From: Amantichitinum ursilacus
Lineage (GTDB): Bacteria > Pseudomonadota > Gammaproteobacteria > Burkholderiales > Chitinibacteraceae
Direction: 5' to 3'
Length of the DNA: 64,000 nucleotides
Assembly (NCBI RefSeq): GCF_001294205.1
Contig: NZ_LAQT01000001.1
Coordinates: forward strand, 62,001-126,000
Position 1 is the stretch's first letter, and every line of letters begins with the position of its first letter. The translations under genes and the position numbers were made by a program. Below are positions 35,210-42,736 of the stretch, in pieces. The notes under the pieces were generated by a model that had not been told where the DNA came from, ran no database searches, and was given only the letters and a program-made list of their open reading frames with translations.

Positions 35210-36037
35210 TTATTGCCGCGCCGTGCGGATATTGCCCGGCGGTGGGCCGCTGAAATTACAGCGATAGGGGTTGATGTCGAGGCCGCCGCGCCGGGTGTAG
35301 CGCGCGTAAACCGCCAGTTTGATGGGCTTGCAGGTGCGCATGATGTCCATAAAGATGCGCTCGACGCATTGCTCGTGAAACTCGTTGTGGTTGCGAAACG
35401 AGATCAGATAGCGCAACAGGCTTTCGCGATTGATCGGTGCGCCCACGTAGCGGATCTGTACGCTGGCCCAATCGGGCTGGCCAGTGACCAGGCAATTGGA
35501 CTTGAGCAGATTGGACGTCAGACTCTCGTCGACCGGGCTATCGAGTTCGTCGCAGTGCAGTAATTGAGGGCTGGGCTCGTAAGTATCAATATCGATATCG
35601 AGGTTATCGATGCAATAGCCGGCCAGGTCGGCCATCTTTTCTTTGCCAAACGCGTCGGGCAGCGTGATTTGCACTTGCACGCTGCCACCGGTGGCGGCCG
35701 AGATGTCTTGCGCCAGCAGGGCCTGCAGCGCGTCCACGCTCTCCAGCCTGGTCTGGTTAAAGCTGTTGAGATACAGCTTGAACGATTTGGATTCGACGAT
35801 ATTGGGGCTGTCGGCCGGGATATGGAAAACCGCAAGTGCCACTTGCGGCTTGCCGCGCGCGTTCAGCCAGCTTAGCTCGAAGGCATTCCAGATATCGACG
35901 CCCATAAACGGCAGCGCGCCGGTGACGCCGATTTCGTCGCGCTTGCCCTGGCGCGGAATCGGAAACAACAAGGTGGGGTCATATTCAGTCTTGTAACTGA
36001 CCGCTTTACCCAGCGGGGAGAATTGCGCGTCGCTCAT
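35210..36037 (-). CDS. queF: NADPH-dependent 7-cyano-7-deazaguanine reductase (long YqcD/E. coli type)
   Basis: A 275-residue bimodular QueF, the last step of preQ1 synthesis for the queuosine tRNA modification. The N-terminal T-fold half has [18 protein letters not shown]. The C-terminal half has the catalytic Cys region [17 protein letters not shown] near residue 180, the conserved His-Glu in [19 protein letters not shown], and [17 protein letters not shown] at the end. This two-domain length separates it from short Bacillus-type QueF. Other queuosine genes are not in the window. Confidence 0.94.
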   Translation of the reverse strand: MSDAQFSPLGKAVSYKTEYDPTLLFPIPRQGKRDEIGVTGALPFMGVDIWNAFELSWLNARGKPQVALAVFHIPADSPNIVESKSFKLYLNSFNQTRLESVDALQALLAQDISAATGGSVQVQITLPDAFGKEKMADLAGYCIDNLDIDIDTYEPSPQLLHCDELDSPVDESLTSNLLKSNCLVTGQPDWASVQIRYVGAPINRESLLRYLISFRNHNEFHEQCVERIFMDIMRTCKPIKLAVYARYTRRGGLDINPYRCNFSGPPPGNIRTARQ

Positions 36038-36123
36038 GGGGCTCTGCTGAGGCTCTGGCTTTTAAAGACCGCTATTTTCAGCCAAAGCCCGGCAACGCGC
36101 CAGCATGCCGCCAAACCGTGGGC

Positions 36124-36711
36124 TTAGCGGTATTTACGCACCAGCCCCACCATCACGCCGTAGATTTCCAGCGACTCTTCCGGGCGGATCGGCGAATAGG
36201 CCGCGTTATGGGGCAGCAGTACAAAGCCCTGTTTATCTTTCGCCAGCTCTTTCAGCGTGTATTCGTTATCCACGATGGCCACCACGATGTCGCCAATGTT
36301 GGCGGCGGGGCGGCGCTCGACAATGGCAATGTCGCCATCGTAGATGCCCGCTTCCATCATCGAATCACCGCGCACGCGCACCATGATGGTGGAGGAGGGT
36401 TTGGCGATCAGGTATTCGTCCAGCGTCAGCGATTCACTCATCGCATCGTTAGCGGCGGCGGGCAGGCCTGCGGGCACGTTGAAGTCAGCCAGCTCGCGCT
36501 CGAAAAAGCGGTTGGTCGGCGCCAGGCGTTTGTCGGGCGTCATTTCGACATAGCCCGCCAGGATCAAGCGTTTAACCAGCGCCGAGACCGCCGATTTGGA
36601 GGCCATGCCCAGCATTTCGCCAATCACCGCATAAGACGGCAGGCTGCGGTAATTGCCGTAGTAGTCCTGCAGTTTGCCCAGGTATTCCTGATCCCGATTC
36701 GGGTTGCCCAT
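36124..36711 (-). CDS. LexA-like S24-family self-cleaving repressor
   Basis: A 195-residue LexA/S24 repressor. An N-terminal winged helix (LPSYAVIGEMLGMASKSAVSALVKRLI) is followed by the autocleavage site NVPAGLP (A81-G82) and the Ser-Lys peptidase: VRGDSMMEAGIYDGD (S117) and EYTLKEL (K154). All residues needed for RecA-stimulated self-cleavage are present. An ATG at 36729 would add six residues but overlaps an operator box; 36711 leaves that box in the 5' leader. The DNA-binding helix differs from E. coli LexA, matching its different operators (GAAC-N4-GTTC). It may be the main LexA or a second, specialised one. Confidence 0.85.
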   Translation of the reverse strand: MGNPNRDQEYLGKLQDYYGNYRSLPSYAVIGEMLGMASKSAVSALVKRLILAGYVEMTPDKRLAPTNRFFERELADFNVPAGLPAAANDAMSESLTLDEYLIAKPSSTIMVRVRGDSMMEAGIYDGDIAIVERRPAANIGDIVVAIVDNEYTLKELAKDKQGFVLLPHNAAYSPIRPEESLEIYGVMVGLVRKYR

Positions 36712-36723
36712 GTTGTACTCACA

Positions 36724-36735
36724 GAACATTCGTTC
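36724..36735. promoter_or_regulatory. LexA-like operator box 1, GAACATTCGTTC
   Basis: A GAAC-N4-GTTC dyad at or just past the predicted transcription start of the repressor gene and ahead of the preferred ATG at 36711. Its centre lies 25 bp from box 2, placing both near the same face of the DNA if helical repeats are about 10.5 bp apart (2.4 turns). Confidence 0.7.
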
Positions 36736-36740
36736 GCCGT

Positions 36741-36769
36741 AGCTTAGTGAACGAGCGTTCTGTTGTCAA
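36741..36769 (-). promoter_or_regulatory. Promoter of the LexA-like repressor gene
   Basis: On the minus strand a perfect -35 TTGACA (36764-36769) is followed after exactly 17 bp by a weak -10, TAAGCT (36741-36746). Operator box 2 fills the spacer, the classical layout for autorepression. Confidence 0.7.
36749..36760. promoter_or_regulatory. LexA-like operator box 2, GAACGAGCGTTC
   Basis: A second GAAC-N4-GTTC dyad, lying entirely between the -35 and -10 elements of the repressor promoter. The motif resembles the Bacillus-type SOS box and not the CTGT-N8-ACAG box of most Beta- and Gammaproteobacteria. Confidence 0.75.
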
Positions 36770-36968
36770 ACTTCATCTGCAAAGCTGACGGCAGGGTGAT
36801 CAATGGACGAAATGCTTGCCCGCTGCAACCGGTTGCGGCGCTGTCTGGATGGTCAGTCGTTGCGCCTTGCCGACAGCGCTGTAGCGGGCTAGCACTGCGG
36901 CAAGTCCCGAATATGCTAAATGCATAAGCACTCGGTAATTTAATGATTTACCTTATTACAAAATTAAT

Positions 36969-36998
36969 TTTACCTGACACAAATTGACAAAATATAAT
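36969..36998 (+). promoter_or_regulatory. Probable promoter of the PEP-CTERM protein gene
   Basis: A perfect -10 TATAAT at 36993-36998 in AT-rich DNA; the best -35 (TTTACC, 36969-36974, 18-bp spacing) is weak, so an activator or alternative sigma factor may be involved. Transcription should start near 37005. Confidence 0.5.
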
Positions 36999-37013
36999 GC
37001 GCCGGCGGTACAT

Positions 37014-37052
37014 CCGGCCCATCGGAGAAGGCGATCGGGCCGGTTGTTTTTT
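37014..37052 (+). terminator. Terminator-like hairpin in the leader of the PEP-CTERM gene
   Basis: An 11-bp stem with one bulge (CCGGCCCATCG / CGATCGGGCCGG) and a GAGAAGG loop, followed by TTGTTTTTT. It begins only about 10 nt after the predicted start of transcription and ends 26 nt before the ATG, so it could act as a transcription attenuator. Confidence 0.6.
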
Positions 37053-37077
37053 CAACCACACGTAAAAAAGGCTTGCC

Positions 37078-37878
37078 ATGATTTTAAAAGCTTCCGTACT
37101 AGCGCTGGCGCTGCTTGCCCCGGTCGCATTTGCCGATACGACTTTCCTGCCCGATAGCGCATTGACTGCTTCCACCAGCTACTACACCAACAATCTGGGT
37201 GCTGTGGCGATGGACCGTAACGACGACGGCTATTCATCCGAAATCAGCCTGGGCTTCAACTTCACGCTCTACGGCAACACGTATAACAGCCTGTATATCA
37301 ATAACAACGGCAACGTGACGTTCAACAACGGTCTGTCGACCTATACGCCGCAAGGCCCGACCGGCGTGAATGTGCCGATCATTTCCACTTACTTTGCCGA
37401 CGTCGACACCCGGGGCGACAACAACGGCCAGGTGTATTACCGCATCGCGGACGACACGCTGTACGTCACATGGGACAACGTGGGTTATTACAACCAGCAC
37501 ACCGACCTGCGCGACAGCTTCCAGCTGGTGCTACGTGGCGATGATGTGTCGTTTGCCGATGGCGAAGGCCAGATCGGCTTCTTCTATAAAAACATGCAAT
37601 GGACCACTGGCGATGCCAGCGCCGGTTCGGGCGGCATGGGTGGCAAACCGGCAGCCGTCGGCTTTGGCGATGGTCTGGGCAATGCGCAAGCGCTGCTGTC
37701 CTCGCAAACGGCGGATATCAACAATATCGTTGCCAATAGCCATATCTGGTTTAACGTCAACGACGGCGGTGTGATCGTGGTGCCGCCGCCGGTGCCGGAA
37801 CCCGAAACCTGGGCGCTGCTGGGCTTTGGTCTGGTGGGCCTGATTGGTCGCCGCGCCATGAAGCGCAAAGCCGCTTAA
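37078..37878 (+). CDS. Nidogen-like PEP-CTERM sorting-domain protein
   Basis: A 266-residue secreted protein. A signal peptide (LALALLAPVAFA, cleaved near residue 18) precedes a beta-rich region resembling the nidogen extracellular (NIDO) domain: SLGFNFTLYGNTYNSLYINNNGNVTF, then PIISTYFADVDTR and YVTWDNVGYY. The C-terminus is a PEP-CTERM tail: VPEPETWALL, a hydrophobic helix, then RRAMKRKA. Such tails are recognised by exosortase and usually occur with exopolysaccharide/biofilm loci; no exosortase is in this window. Probable role: surface or matrix adhesion. It is flanked by its own promoter, leader hairpin and terminator, so it is monocistronic. Confidence 0.88.
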   Translation: MILKASVLALALLAPVAFADTTFLPDSALTASTSYYTNNLGAVAMDRNDDGYSSEISLGFNFTLYGNTYNSLYINNNGNVTFNNGLSTYTPQGPTGVNVPIISTYFADVDTRGDNNGQVYYRIADDTLYVTWDNVGYYNQHTDLRDSFQLVLRGDDVSFADGEGQIGFFYKNMQWTTGDASAGSGGMGGKPAAVGFGDGLGNAQALLSSQTADINNIVANSHIWFNVNDGGVIVVPPPVPEPETWALLGFGLVGLIGRRAMKRKAA

Positions 37879-37902
37879 GTACGCGTGATTGATTTGCCGC
37901 GC

Positions 37903-37928
37903 AAAGCCGCCCCCCGGGGCGGCTTTTT
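37903..37928 (+). terminator. Rho-independent terminator of the PEP-CTERM gene
   Basis: A compact stem AAAGCCGCCCC / GGGGCGGCTTT with an almost absent loop and five Ts. Confidence 0.88.
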
Positions 37929-38008
37929 GTTGGCCAGGCGGACAGCCGCGCCAGCCAGCGCCGTAGTAAAATGCCGGGCTTGATTGATCTGCCTTGGCGT
38001 AACCCATC

Positions 38009-38971
38009 TTGCGTATTTTGCTGGCCCCGATGGAGGGGCTTCTGGACCACGTTCTGCGAGACGTACTCACCCGCGCTGGCGGTGTTGATTTGTGCGTCAG
38101 CGAATTCATCCGCGTTTCGGGCTCCTTGCTGCCCGTGCGCACATTCCATCGCTATGTGCCCGAGTTGCTGAACGGCGGCAAAACGCCCGCCGGGGTGCCC
38201 GTGCGCGTGCAGTTGCTGGGCTCCGATCCCACCTGTATGGCCGAAAACGCGGCGCGGCTGGCCACATTGAACCCGCCCGGCATTGATCTCAATTTTGGTT
38301 GTCCGGCGAAGACGGTCAACCGGCATGGCGGCGGGGCGTTGTTGCTGAAGACCCCTGAAGTCATCCACGACGTGGTCAGCGCGGTGCGCCGTGCTGTACC
38401 TGCCCATATTCCCGTGACCACCAAAATGCGGCTGGGTTACGAAGACCAGAGCCTGACGCTGGAAAATGCACTGGCGATGCAGGACGGTGGCTCGGCCGAA
38501 CTGGTGGTGCATGCGCGCACCAAGTCCGATGGTTACAAGCCGCCTGCGTATTGGGAAAAGCTGCCCGCCATCCGCCAGGCCCTGCGTATTCCGGTGATTG
38601 CCAACGGCGAAGTCTGGACCGTGGCTGATTTTCATCGTTGCCGCGAGGTCTCTGGCTGCGAGGACGTCATGATCGGGCGCGGCATGGTGGCCAACCCCGG
38701 TCTGGCTTTGCAGGCGCGCGGTTTGCCCGGGCTGGATTGGGGCGCGCTGGCGCCGTTGGTGGAAGTGTTCTGGGGCAAGGTGGATAGCAGCATTCTGCCC
38801 AAGTATCAGTCCGGTCGCTTCAAGCAGTGGCTGGGTTATTTGCGCCGTGCCTACCCCGAGGCCGAACAGGCCTTCATGGATGGGCGCACGTACAAAGAAA
38901 TGAACGAGATCGCGGCCTTGATGCTGCGGTCAATGCGCGGCGAAGCCGCCTTGGTGGGCGCTCCGGCCTGA
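38009..38971 (+). CDS. dusC: tRNA-dihydrouridine(16) synthase DusC
   Basis: A 320-residue FMN-dependent enzyme reducing U16 of tRNA. The start is a TTG, giving MRILLAPMEGLLDHVLRD, which aligns with the DusC N-terminus; the next ATG would cut into the FMN-binding APMEG. Other motifs are GIDLNFGCPAKTVNRHGGGALLL with the catalytic Cys near residue 97, TKMRLGYED near residue 138, ELVVHARTKSDGY near residue 165, and IGRGMVANPGL near the end. The C-terminal helical domain is of DusC rather than DusA/B type. It is cytoplasmic and precedes uppP. Confidence 0.92.
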   Translation: MRILLAPMEGLLDHVLRDVLTRAGGVDLCVSEFIRVSGSLLPVRTFHRYVPELLNGGKTPAGVPVRVQLLGSDPTCMAENAARLATLNPPGIDLNFGCPAKTVNRHGGGALLLKTPEVIHDVVSAVRRAVPAHIPVTTKMRLGYEDQSLTLENALAMQDGGSAELVVHARTKSDGYKPPAYWEKLPAIRQALRIPVIANGEVWTVADFHRCREVSGCEDVMIGRGMVANPGLALQARGLPGLDWGALAPLVEVFWGKVDSSILPKYQSGRFKQWLGYLRRAYPEAEQAFMDGRTYKEMNEIAALMLRSMRGEAALVGAPA

Positions 38972-39014
38972 TCAATCCTGGCGATTGAGCAGCCGTGGGC
39001 CTGCCTTTGCCCAC

Positions 39015-39021
39015 GGAGAAG
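39015..39021 (+). promoter_or_regulatory. Shine-Dalgarno fixing the uppP GTG start
   Basis: GGAGAAG ends 5 nt before the GTG at 39027. It supports that start over an upstream in-frame codon at 38985. Confidence 0.7.
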
Positions 39022-39026
39022 CACCA

Positions 39027-39860
39027 GTGAGTACCACCGTAGAAAGCATCCTGTTTGCCATCATGCAGGGCGTGAGCGAGTTGTTTCCGGTCAGCAGTCT
39101 GGGCCATGGCGTCATCGTGCCCGAGCTGTTGCATTGGCAGCTGGATCGGCAAAGCCCGCAGTTCCTGCCGTTTATGGTGGTGCTGCATCTGGGTACTGCG
39201 CTGGCGTTGCTGTGGTATTTCCGGCATGACTGGATTGCGTTGTTTGCCGATTTCTTCCGCGGTGGCGGTCGGCCCAGCCACCCGGCTGCACGGCCCTTGT
39301 GGCTAGTGGCGGTGGCCACGATACCGGCGGGGGTGTTGGGTTTGTTGCTGGAAAAGAAAATCCGGCTGTTGTTTGGCAATAGCACCATCGTGTTGGCTTT
39401 TCTGGTGCTGAATGGTTTTGTGCTGATTGCCGGCGACGCGTTCAGCCGTCGGCGCCAGCGTGGCCGCGCGCTGGAAAGCCTGAGTTTCCGGCAGGCGTTC
39501 AAGATCGGCATTGCGCAGAGCCTGGCGTTGATTCCTGGTCTGTCGCGGTCGGGCACAACCTTGATTGGCGGATTGTCTCAAGGTCTGGATTACGCTTCGG
39601 CGGCGCGCTTTTCGTTTTTGCTGGCCACGCCGGTGATTCTGGCGGCCGGTTTGCACGAGGTGCCGTTGCTGTGGCGCGAAGCCGGGCAGCTGCCGCTGGG
39701 GCTGATTTTTGGTTGCGGCGTGCTGTCGGGTGTCTGCGCATATATCAGCACGTGGTTGCTGATGAAATATTTCAATACTCACGAGGTGAAGGCATTGCGG
39801 CCGTTTGGCTACTATTGCATCGCTATCGGGGTGATCGGATTGGTGCTCAAGCTGGCTTGA
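39027..39860 (+). CDS. uppP: Undecaprenyl-diphosphatase UppP (BacA family)
   Basis: A 277-residue membrane phosphatase that recycles undecaprenyl diphosphate to the monophosphate carrier used for peptidoglycan, O-antigen and Ara4N. Helix 1 ends with the glutamate-rich motif region MQGVSELFPVSSLGH (E17 and the PVSSLGH loop, the usual form being EFLPVSSTGH), and the second signature is QSLALIPGLSRSGTTLIGG near residue 170, with the catalytic Arg. About eight helices are visible. The usual T of SSTGH is L here. The GTG start has a good ribosome site. Confidence 0.88.
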   Translation: MSTTVESILFAIMQGVSELFPVSSLGHGVIVPELLHWQLDRQSPQFLPFMVVLHLGTALALLWYFRHDWIALFADFFRGGGRPSHPAARPLWLVAVATIPAGVLGLLLEKKIRLLFGNSTIVLAFLVLNGFVLIAGDAFSRRRQRGRALESLSFRQAFKIGIAQSLALIPGLSRSGTTLIGGLSQGLDYASAARFSFLLATPVILAAGLHEVPLLWREAGQLPLGLIFGCGVLSGVCAYISTWLLMKYFNTHEVKALRPFGYYCIAIGVIGLVLKLA

Positions 39861-39892
39861 GCGTCGCATGTGCCGCTTGCGGCAAGGAAACG

Positions 39893-40456
39893 ATGATGAC
39901 GAGTTCAGAAGTAAAATCCACGCCCCCCGGCAACGGCAAACCGAAAGGCAAGCCATGGTATCGCCAGGCAACGCCGTTTCTGGTGTTTGCCGGCCCGGCC
40001 GTGGTGGTGGTGGCCAGCCTGGTGTCGGCCTACCTGGCATTCAGCCGCGAAGACGATCTGGTGACGCAAAACTATTACCAGACGGGCGAGGCGATCAATG
40101 ATCGCATCAAGGAAGACGCGCATACCGCCGCGCTGAAGCTGGATGGCCAGATGAGCATCGACGTCAAACAGAACCGCGTCACCCTGAAGCTGGATAATCC
40201 GGAACAGCAAAAGCTGCCGCCGGTGCTGCAACTGGATCTGCAACATCCGACGCAGGAAAAGCTGGACCAACACGTGGTGCTAAGCCAACTGGAACCGCGG
40301 CAGTATCAAGCCAATCTAGAGCCGACGACGGCCACACGCTGGCATGTGATGGTGCAGAACGAAAGCGCCTGGCGGCTGGAAGGCGAGTGGAACGCCGCCG
40401 ATGTCGGCCCGGTCACGGTCAAACCCGCTGGCCATAGCGTGGCAGCGGATCAATAA
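39893..40456 (+). CDS. FixH-family protein, paralogue 1
   Basis: A 187-residue protein with one N-terminal membrane helix (FLVFAGPAVVVVASLVSAYLAF, about residues 30-51) and a periplasmic beta-rich domain. DDLVTQNYYQTGEAIND near residue 55 is the FixH signature. FixH/CcoH is needed for assembly or stability of cytochrome cbb3 oxidase. It faces a second FixH gene (40584-41090) across a palindromic repeat. It is 32 bp downstream of uppP. The N-terminus is Lys/Pro-rich. It may be a diverged copy or a dedicated partner for a different metal-loading step. Confidence 0.8.
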   Translation: MMTSSEVKSTPPGNGKPKGKPWYRQATPFLVFAGPAVVVVASLVSAYLAFSREDDLVTQNYYQTGEAINDRIKEDAHTAALKLDGQMSIDVKQNRVTLKLDNPEQQKLPPVLQLDLQHPTQEKLDQHVVLSQLEPRQYQANLEPTTATRWHVMVQNESAWRLEGEWNAADVGPVTVKPAGHSVAADQ

Positions 40457-40482
40457 GATGAGATAGCGAGGCGAGCGCAATC

Positions 40483-40576
40483 CATAGGGTGGGACTAGAC
40501 CCACCACCCAAAGCCATCAAAAAAAAATAGCGATCTGCCTGGCGGCTTTGAGCGGTGGGCCTAGACCCACCCTATG
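40483..40576. repeat. Dispersed palindromic repeat, copy B (complete, 94 bp)
   Basis: Outer arms CATAGGGTGGGACTAGACCC+ACC (40483-40505) and its inverted partner (40554-40576). Each arm is itself a near-palindrome, GGTGGGNCTAGNCCCACC. An inner inverted repeat AAAGCC / GGCTTT brackets an A-rich centre. It lies between the convergent fixH paralogues and may double as a bidirectional terminator or transcript-end structure. Confidence 0.85.
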
Positions 40577-40583
40577 GGAGCAA

Positions 40584-41090
40584 TCAGTGGCTGTTTGCCG
40601 TCAGTGGCGCGCTGGCCACTTTCTTCAGATCCAGCCCGCCCTGAATCCGCCAGTGGCCGCCGGTATCGCCCAGTGCGATTGTCCAGCGCGGCTGTTCCAG
40701 TTTTTGCGGCAAGCTGCCGCTAAAAGTGGTGCCGCCCGATGCCGACAGCGCCACCTTCTGGTCCAGCGTCGCGCGAGTGGGGTTAAGTAGTTGCAACTGC
40801 AGCGTGCCGTTCACCGGCTGATTTAGCGTCAAGGTAAAGTGCTGGCCATCCGCGTCCAGCGCCAGATTGCCACTCAGTCCCATCTTCAGCGCGGCCTGGT
40901 CGCGCGCGTTGTTATGGTTGACCTCTTCGCCCACCTTGGAAAAATCATCAGCCACCGCGCCGTCATTATTGGCCGCCGCGATTTTGATCATATAAATGCA
41001 GCCCAGAATGGCGGCGATCGGGAAGATCAATAAAAAGCCCAGCCACGGCGATTTGTACCAGGGTTTGCGTGCTGCTTGTTCGGTGTTCAT
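40584..41090 (-). CDS. ccoH: FixH/CcoH cytochrome cbb3 assembly protein, paralogue 2
   Basis: A 168-residue single-pass membrane protein. The helix (LGFLLIFPIAAILGCIYMIKI, about residues 17-37) follows KPWYKSPW, the same Lys-Pro-Trp-Tyr lead-in as the paralogue at 39893. Its periplasmic part has VADDFSKVGEEVNH, the shorter counterpart of the FixH signature. It is the last gene of the ccoNOQP-G-H series, 78 bp after ccoG, which makes it the more likely functional CcoH. Confidence 0.85.
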   Translation of the reverse strand: MNTEQAARKPWYKSPWLGFLLIFPIAAILGCIYMIKIAAANNDGAVADDFSKVGEEVNHNNARDQAALKMGLSGNLALDADGQHFTLTLNQPVNGTLQLQLLNPTRATLDQKVALSASGGTTFSGSLPQKLEQPRWTIALGDTGGHWRIQGGLDLKKVASAPLTANSH

Positions 41091-41126
41091 GGAAGTCGGT
41101 TCGGGGAAGGTTGCGATGGGGGTGAG

Positions 41127-41161
41127 GGCGGTGGCGCGCTGCCAGGCAACGCGCCACCGCC
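41127..41161 (-). terminator. Perfect hairpin between ccoG and ccoH
   Basis: A 12-bp perfect stem (GGCGGTGGCGCG / CGCGCCACCGCC) immediately after the ccoG stop, without a T-run on the minus strand. It could reduce readthrough into ccoH or protect ccoG mRNA. Confidence 0.45.
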
Positions 41162-41168
41162 GTGACCA

Positions 41169-42611
41169 TTACTGGCCGATAAAGCTTGATTTCTCTTCCG
41201 TGCTGATCTTCGGATTATCAACTGCGGTGACCGTAAATGTCACCGGGTGGCTGCCCGGACCGGCGTTGCTGGCATCCACGTGCAGACGCACACCCACGTC
41301 TTCCATGCCGCTGCTGTGCACCAGCACTTTCGGGCTGCCATCAATCAGCGTTTTAATGCCGGGCAAGCCGCTGGCCACAATGCTGTATTGATGATCCTGG
41401 CCGTCGGTGTTTTCGATCTGCAAGCGGTACACGTTTTCCAGCATGCCATCTTCGGCTTCGCGCACCAGCGCCGCACGGTCACGCGAGATATTGACGGTCA
41501 CCGGCTGGTGTTTCCACAGCGACACCACGGTAATCACCAGCACCACCGCCAGCACCACGCCATACATCACCACGCGCGGCCGCTTCAGGCGCGACCAGAA
41601 TTGCGATTCGGGATAGACATGGTTGAGCGCGTTCTCGGTCGTGTAGCGAATCAGGCCACGCGGATAGCTCATCTTGTCCATGACTTCGTCACAGGCGTCG
41701 ATACACGCCGCGCAGCCGATGCATTCATATTGCAGGCCATTGCGGATATCAATGCCCACCGGGCACACCTGCACGCACATTTTGCAGTCGATGCAATCGC
41801 CCAGGCCTTCCGCTTTGTGGTCGACCGATTTCTTGCGGCTGCCGCGCGGTTCGCCGCGTTCGGTGTCGTACGAAACAATCAGCGTATCGGCATCAAACAT
41901 GGCGCTCTGAAAGCGCGCGTACGGGCACATGTATTTGCACACTTGCTCGCGCAGCCAACCCGCGTTGCCATAGGTGGCAAAGCCGTAGAACAGAACCCAG
42001 AACAGCTCGGACGCCGACAGGGTCAGCGTGATCATCTCGCCCCACAATTCGCGGATCGGGGTGAAATAGCCGACAAAGGTAAAGCCGGTCCACAGCGAAA
42101 ACACAATCCACAGCGCGTGTTTGGTGATTTTGAGGCGAATCTTGCGTGCATTCAGCGGCCCGTTATCGAGCTTGATGCGGGCCATACGGTCGCCTTCGAC
42201 CCACTTTTCAAACCACAAAAAGATTTCGGTATACACGGTTTGCGGACAGGAAAAACCGCACCACAGCCGCCCACCAATCGTGGTCCAGGCAAACAGGCCA
42301 AACGCCGCCATCAGCAACACGGCGGTTAAATAAATAAAGTCTTGCGGCAAAAAGATAATGCCGAAGATATAAAACTTGCGGTTGGCCAGATCAAACAACA
42401 TGGCCTGGCGGCTATCGATATTGATCCACGGAATACCGTAGAAAAATAGCTGCGTGGCAAACACAAAAAAGATGCGCCATTTATTGAAAATGCCGTTTAC
42501 CCAGCGCGGATAAATCTTTTTGTGCTTGGCGTACATCTTCATTTCTTCGTATTCGCCGTCGTCGTTGACTTCAACAACGGTGACCGGAATGTCTTGCAGT
42601 TTCTTGCTCAT
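41169..42611 (-). CDS. ccoG: Cytochrome c oxidase accessory protein CcoG (RdxA/FixG family)
   Basis: A 480-residue polytopic membrane ferredoxin needed for copper delivery to cbb3 oxidase. It has about five helices, the NapH-like Cys pair in GGRLWCGFSCPQTVYTE near residue 105, a further Cys pair (VCKYMCPYARFQ), and two 4Fe-4S clusters: CIDCKMCVQVCPVGIDI and CIGCAACIDACDEVMDK. The C-terminal periplasmic region is an Ig-like domain (FixG_C). A GTG/ATG at 42623 would add four residues; the ATG at 42611 is preferred. A terminator lies between ccoP and this gene, so it may have its own promoter or rely on readthrough. Confidence 0.92.
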   Translation of the reverse strand: MSKKLQDIPVTVVEVNDDGEYEEMKMYAKHKKIYPRWVNGIFNKWRIFFVFATQLFFYGIPWINIDSRQAMLFDLANRKFYIFGIIFLPQDFIYLTAVLLMAAFGLFAWTTIGGRLWCGFSCPQTVYTEIFLWFEKWVEGDRMARIKLDNGPLNARKIRLKITKHALWIVFSLWTGFTFVGYFTPIRELWGEMITLTLSASELFWVLFYGFATYGNAGWLREQVCKYMCPYARFQSAMFDADTLIVSYDTERGEPRGSRKKSVDHKAEGLGDCIDCKMCVQVCPVGIDIRNGLQYECIGCAACIDACDEVMDKMSYPRGLIRYTTENALNHVYPESQFWSRLKRPRVVMYGVVLAVVLVITVVSLWKHQPVTVNISRDRAALVREAEDGMLENVYRLQIENTDGQDHQYSIVASGLPGIKTLIDGSPKVLVHSSGMEDVGVRLHVDASNAGPGSHPVTFTVTAVDNPKISTEEKSSFIGQ

Positions 42612-42666
42612 GATCAAGTCCATGCAACGACACGTCGACGCCGCAAAGGCGCGGTGGGCGCGTCTG

Positions 42667-42700
42667 AAAAAGCGAACGGGCAGAGTTGCCTCTGCCCGTT
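42667..42700 (-). terminator. Rho-independent terminator after ccoNOQP
   Basis: An 11-bp perfect stem (AACGGGCAGAG / CTCTGCCCGTT) with a 4-nt loop; on the minus strand it is followed by CGC and five Ts. Confidence 0.88.
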
Positions 42701-42736
42701 GAGTGTCATGCGATTACTGGCTGGCAGCAGGCAAGA

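Larger units (their letters stand above)
36770..37077. other. Divergent intergenic region between the LexA-like gene and the PEP-CTERM gene
   Basis: No coding frame is supported. The left half is GC-rich with no clear feature. The stretch 36920-37000 is strikingly AT-rich compared with its surroundings and carries the likely promoter of the downstream gene, followed by a terminator-like hairpin in the leader (37014-37052). Confidence 0.7.

Noticed and set aside
40440-40600. Palindromic repeat B as a simple rho-independent terminator
   Set aside because: It has no clear T-run, and the same unit occurs at three other sites, including a divergent region, so it is better called a dispersed repeat that may also act on transcript ends.
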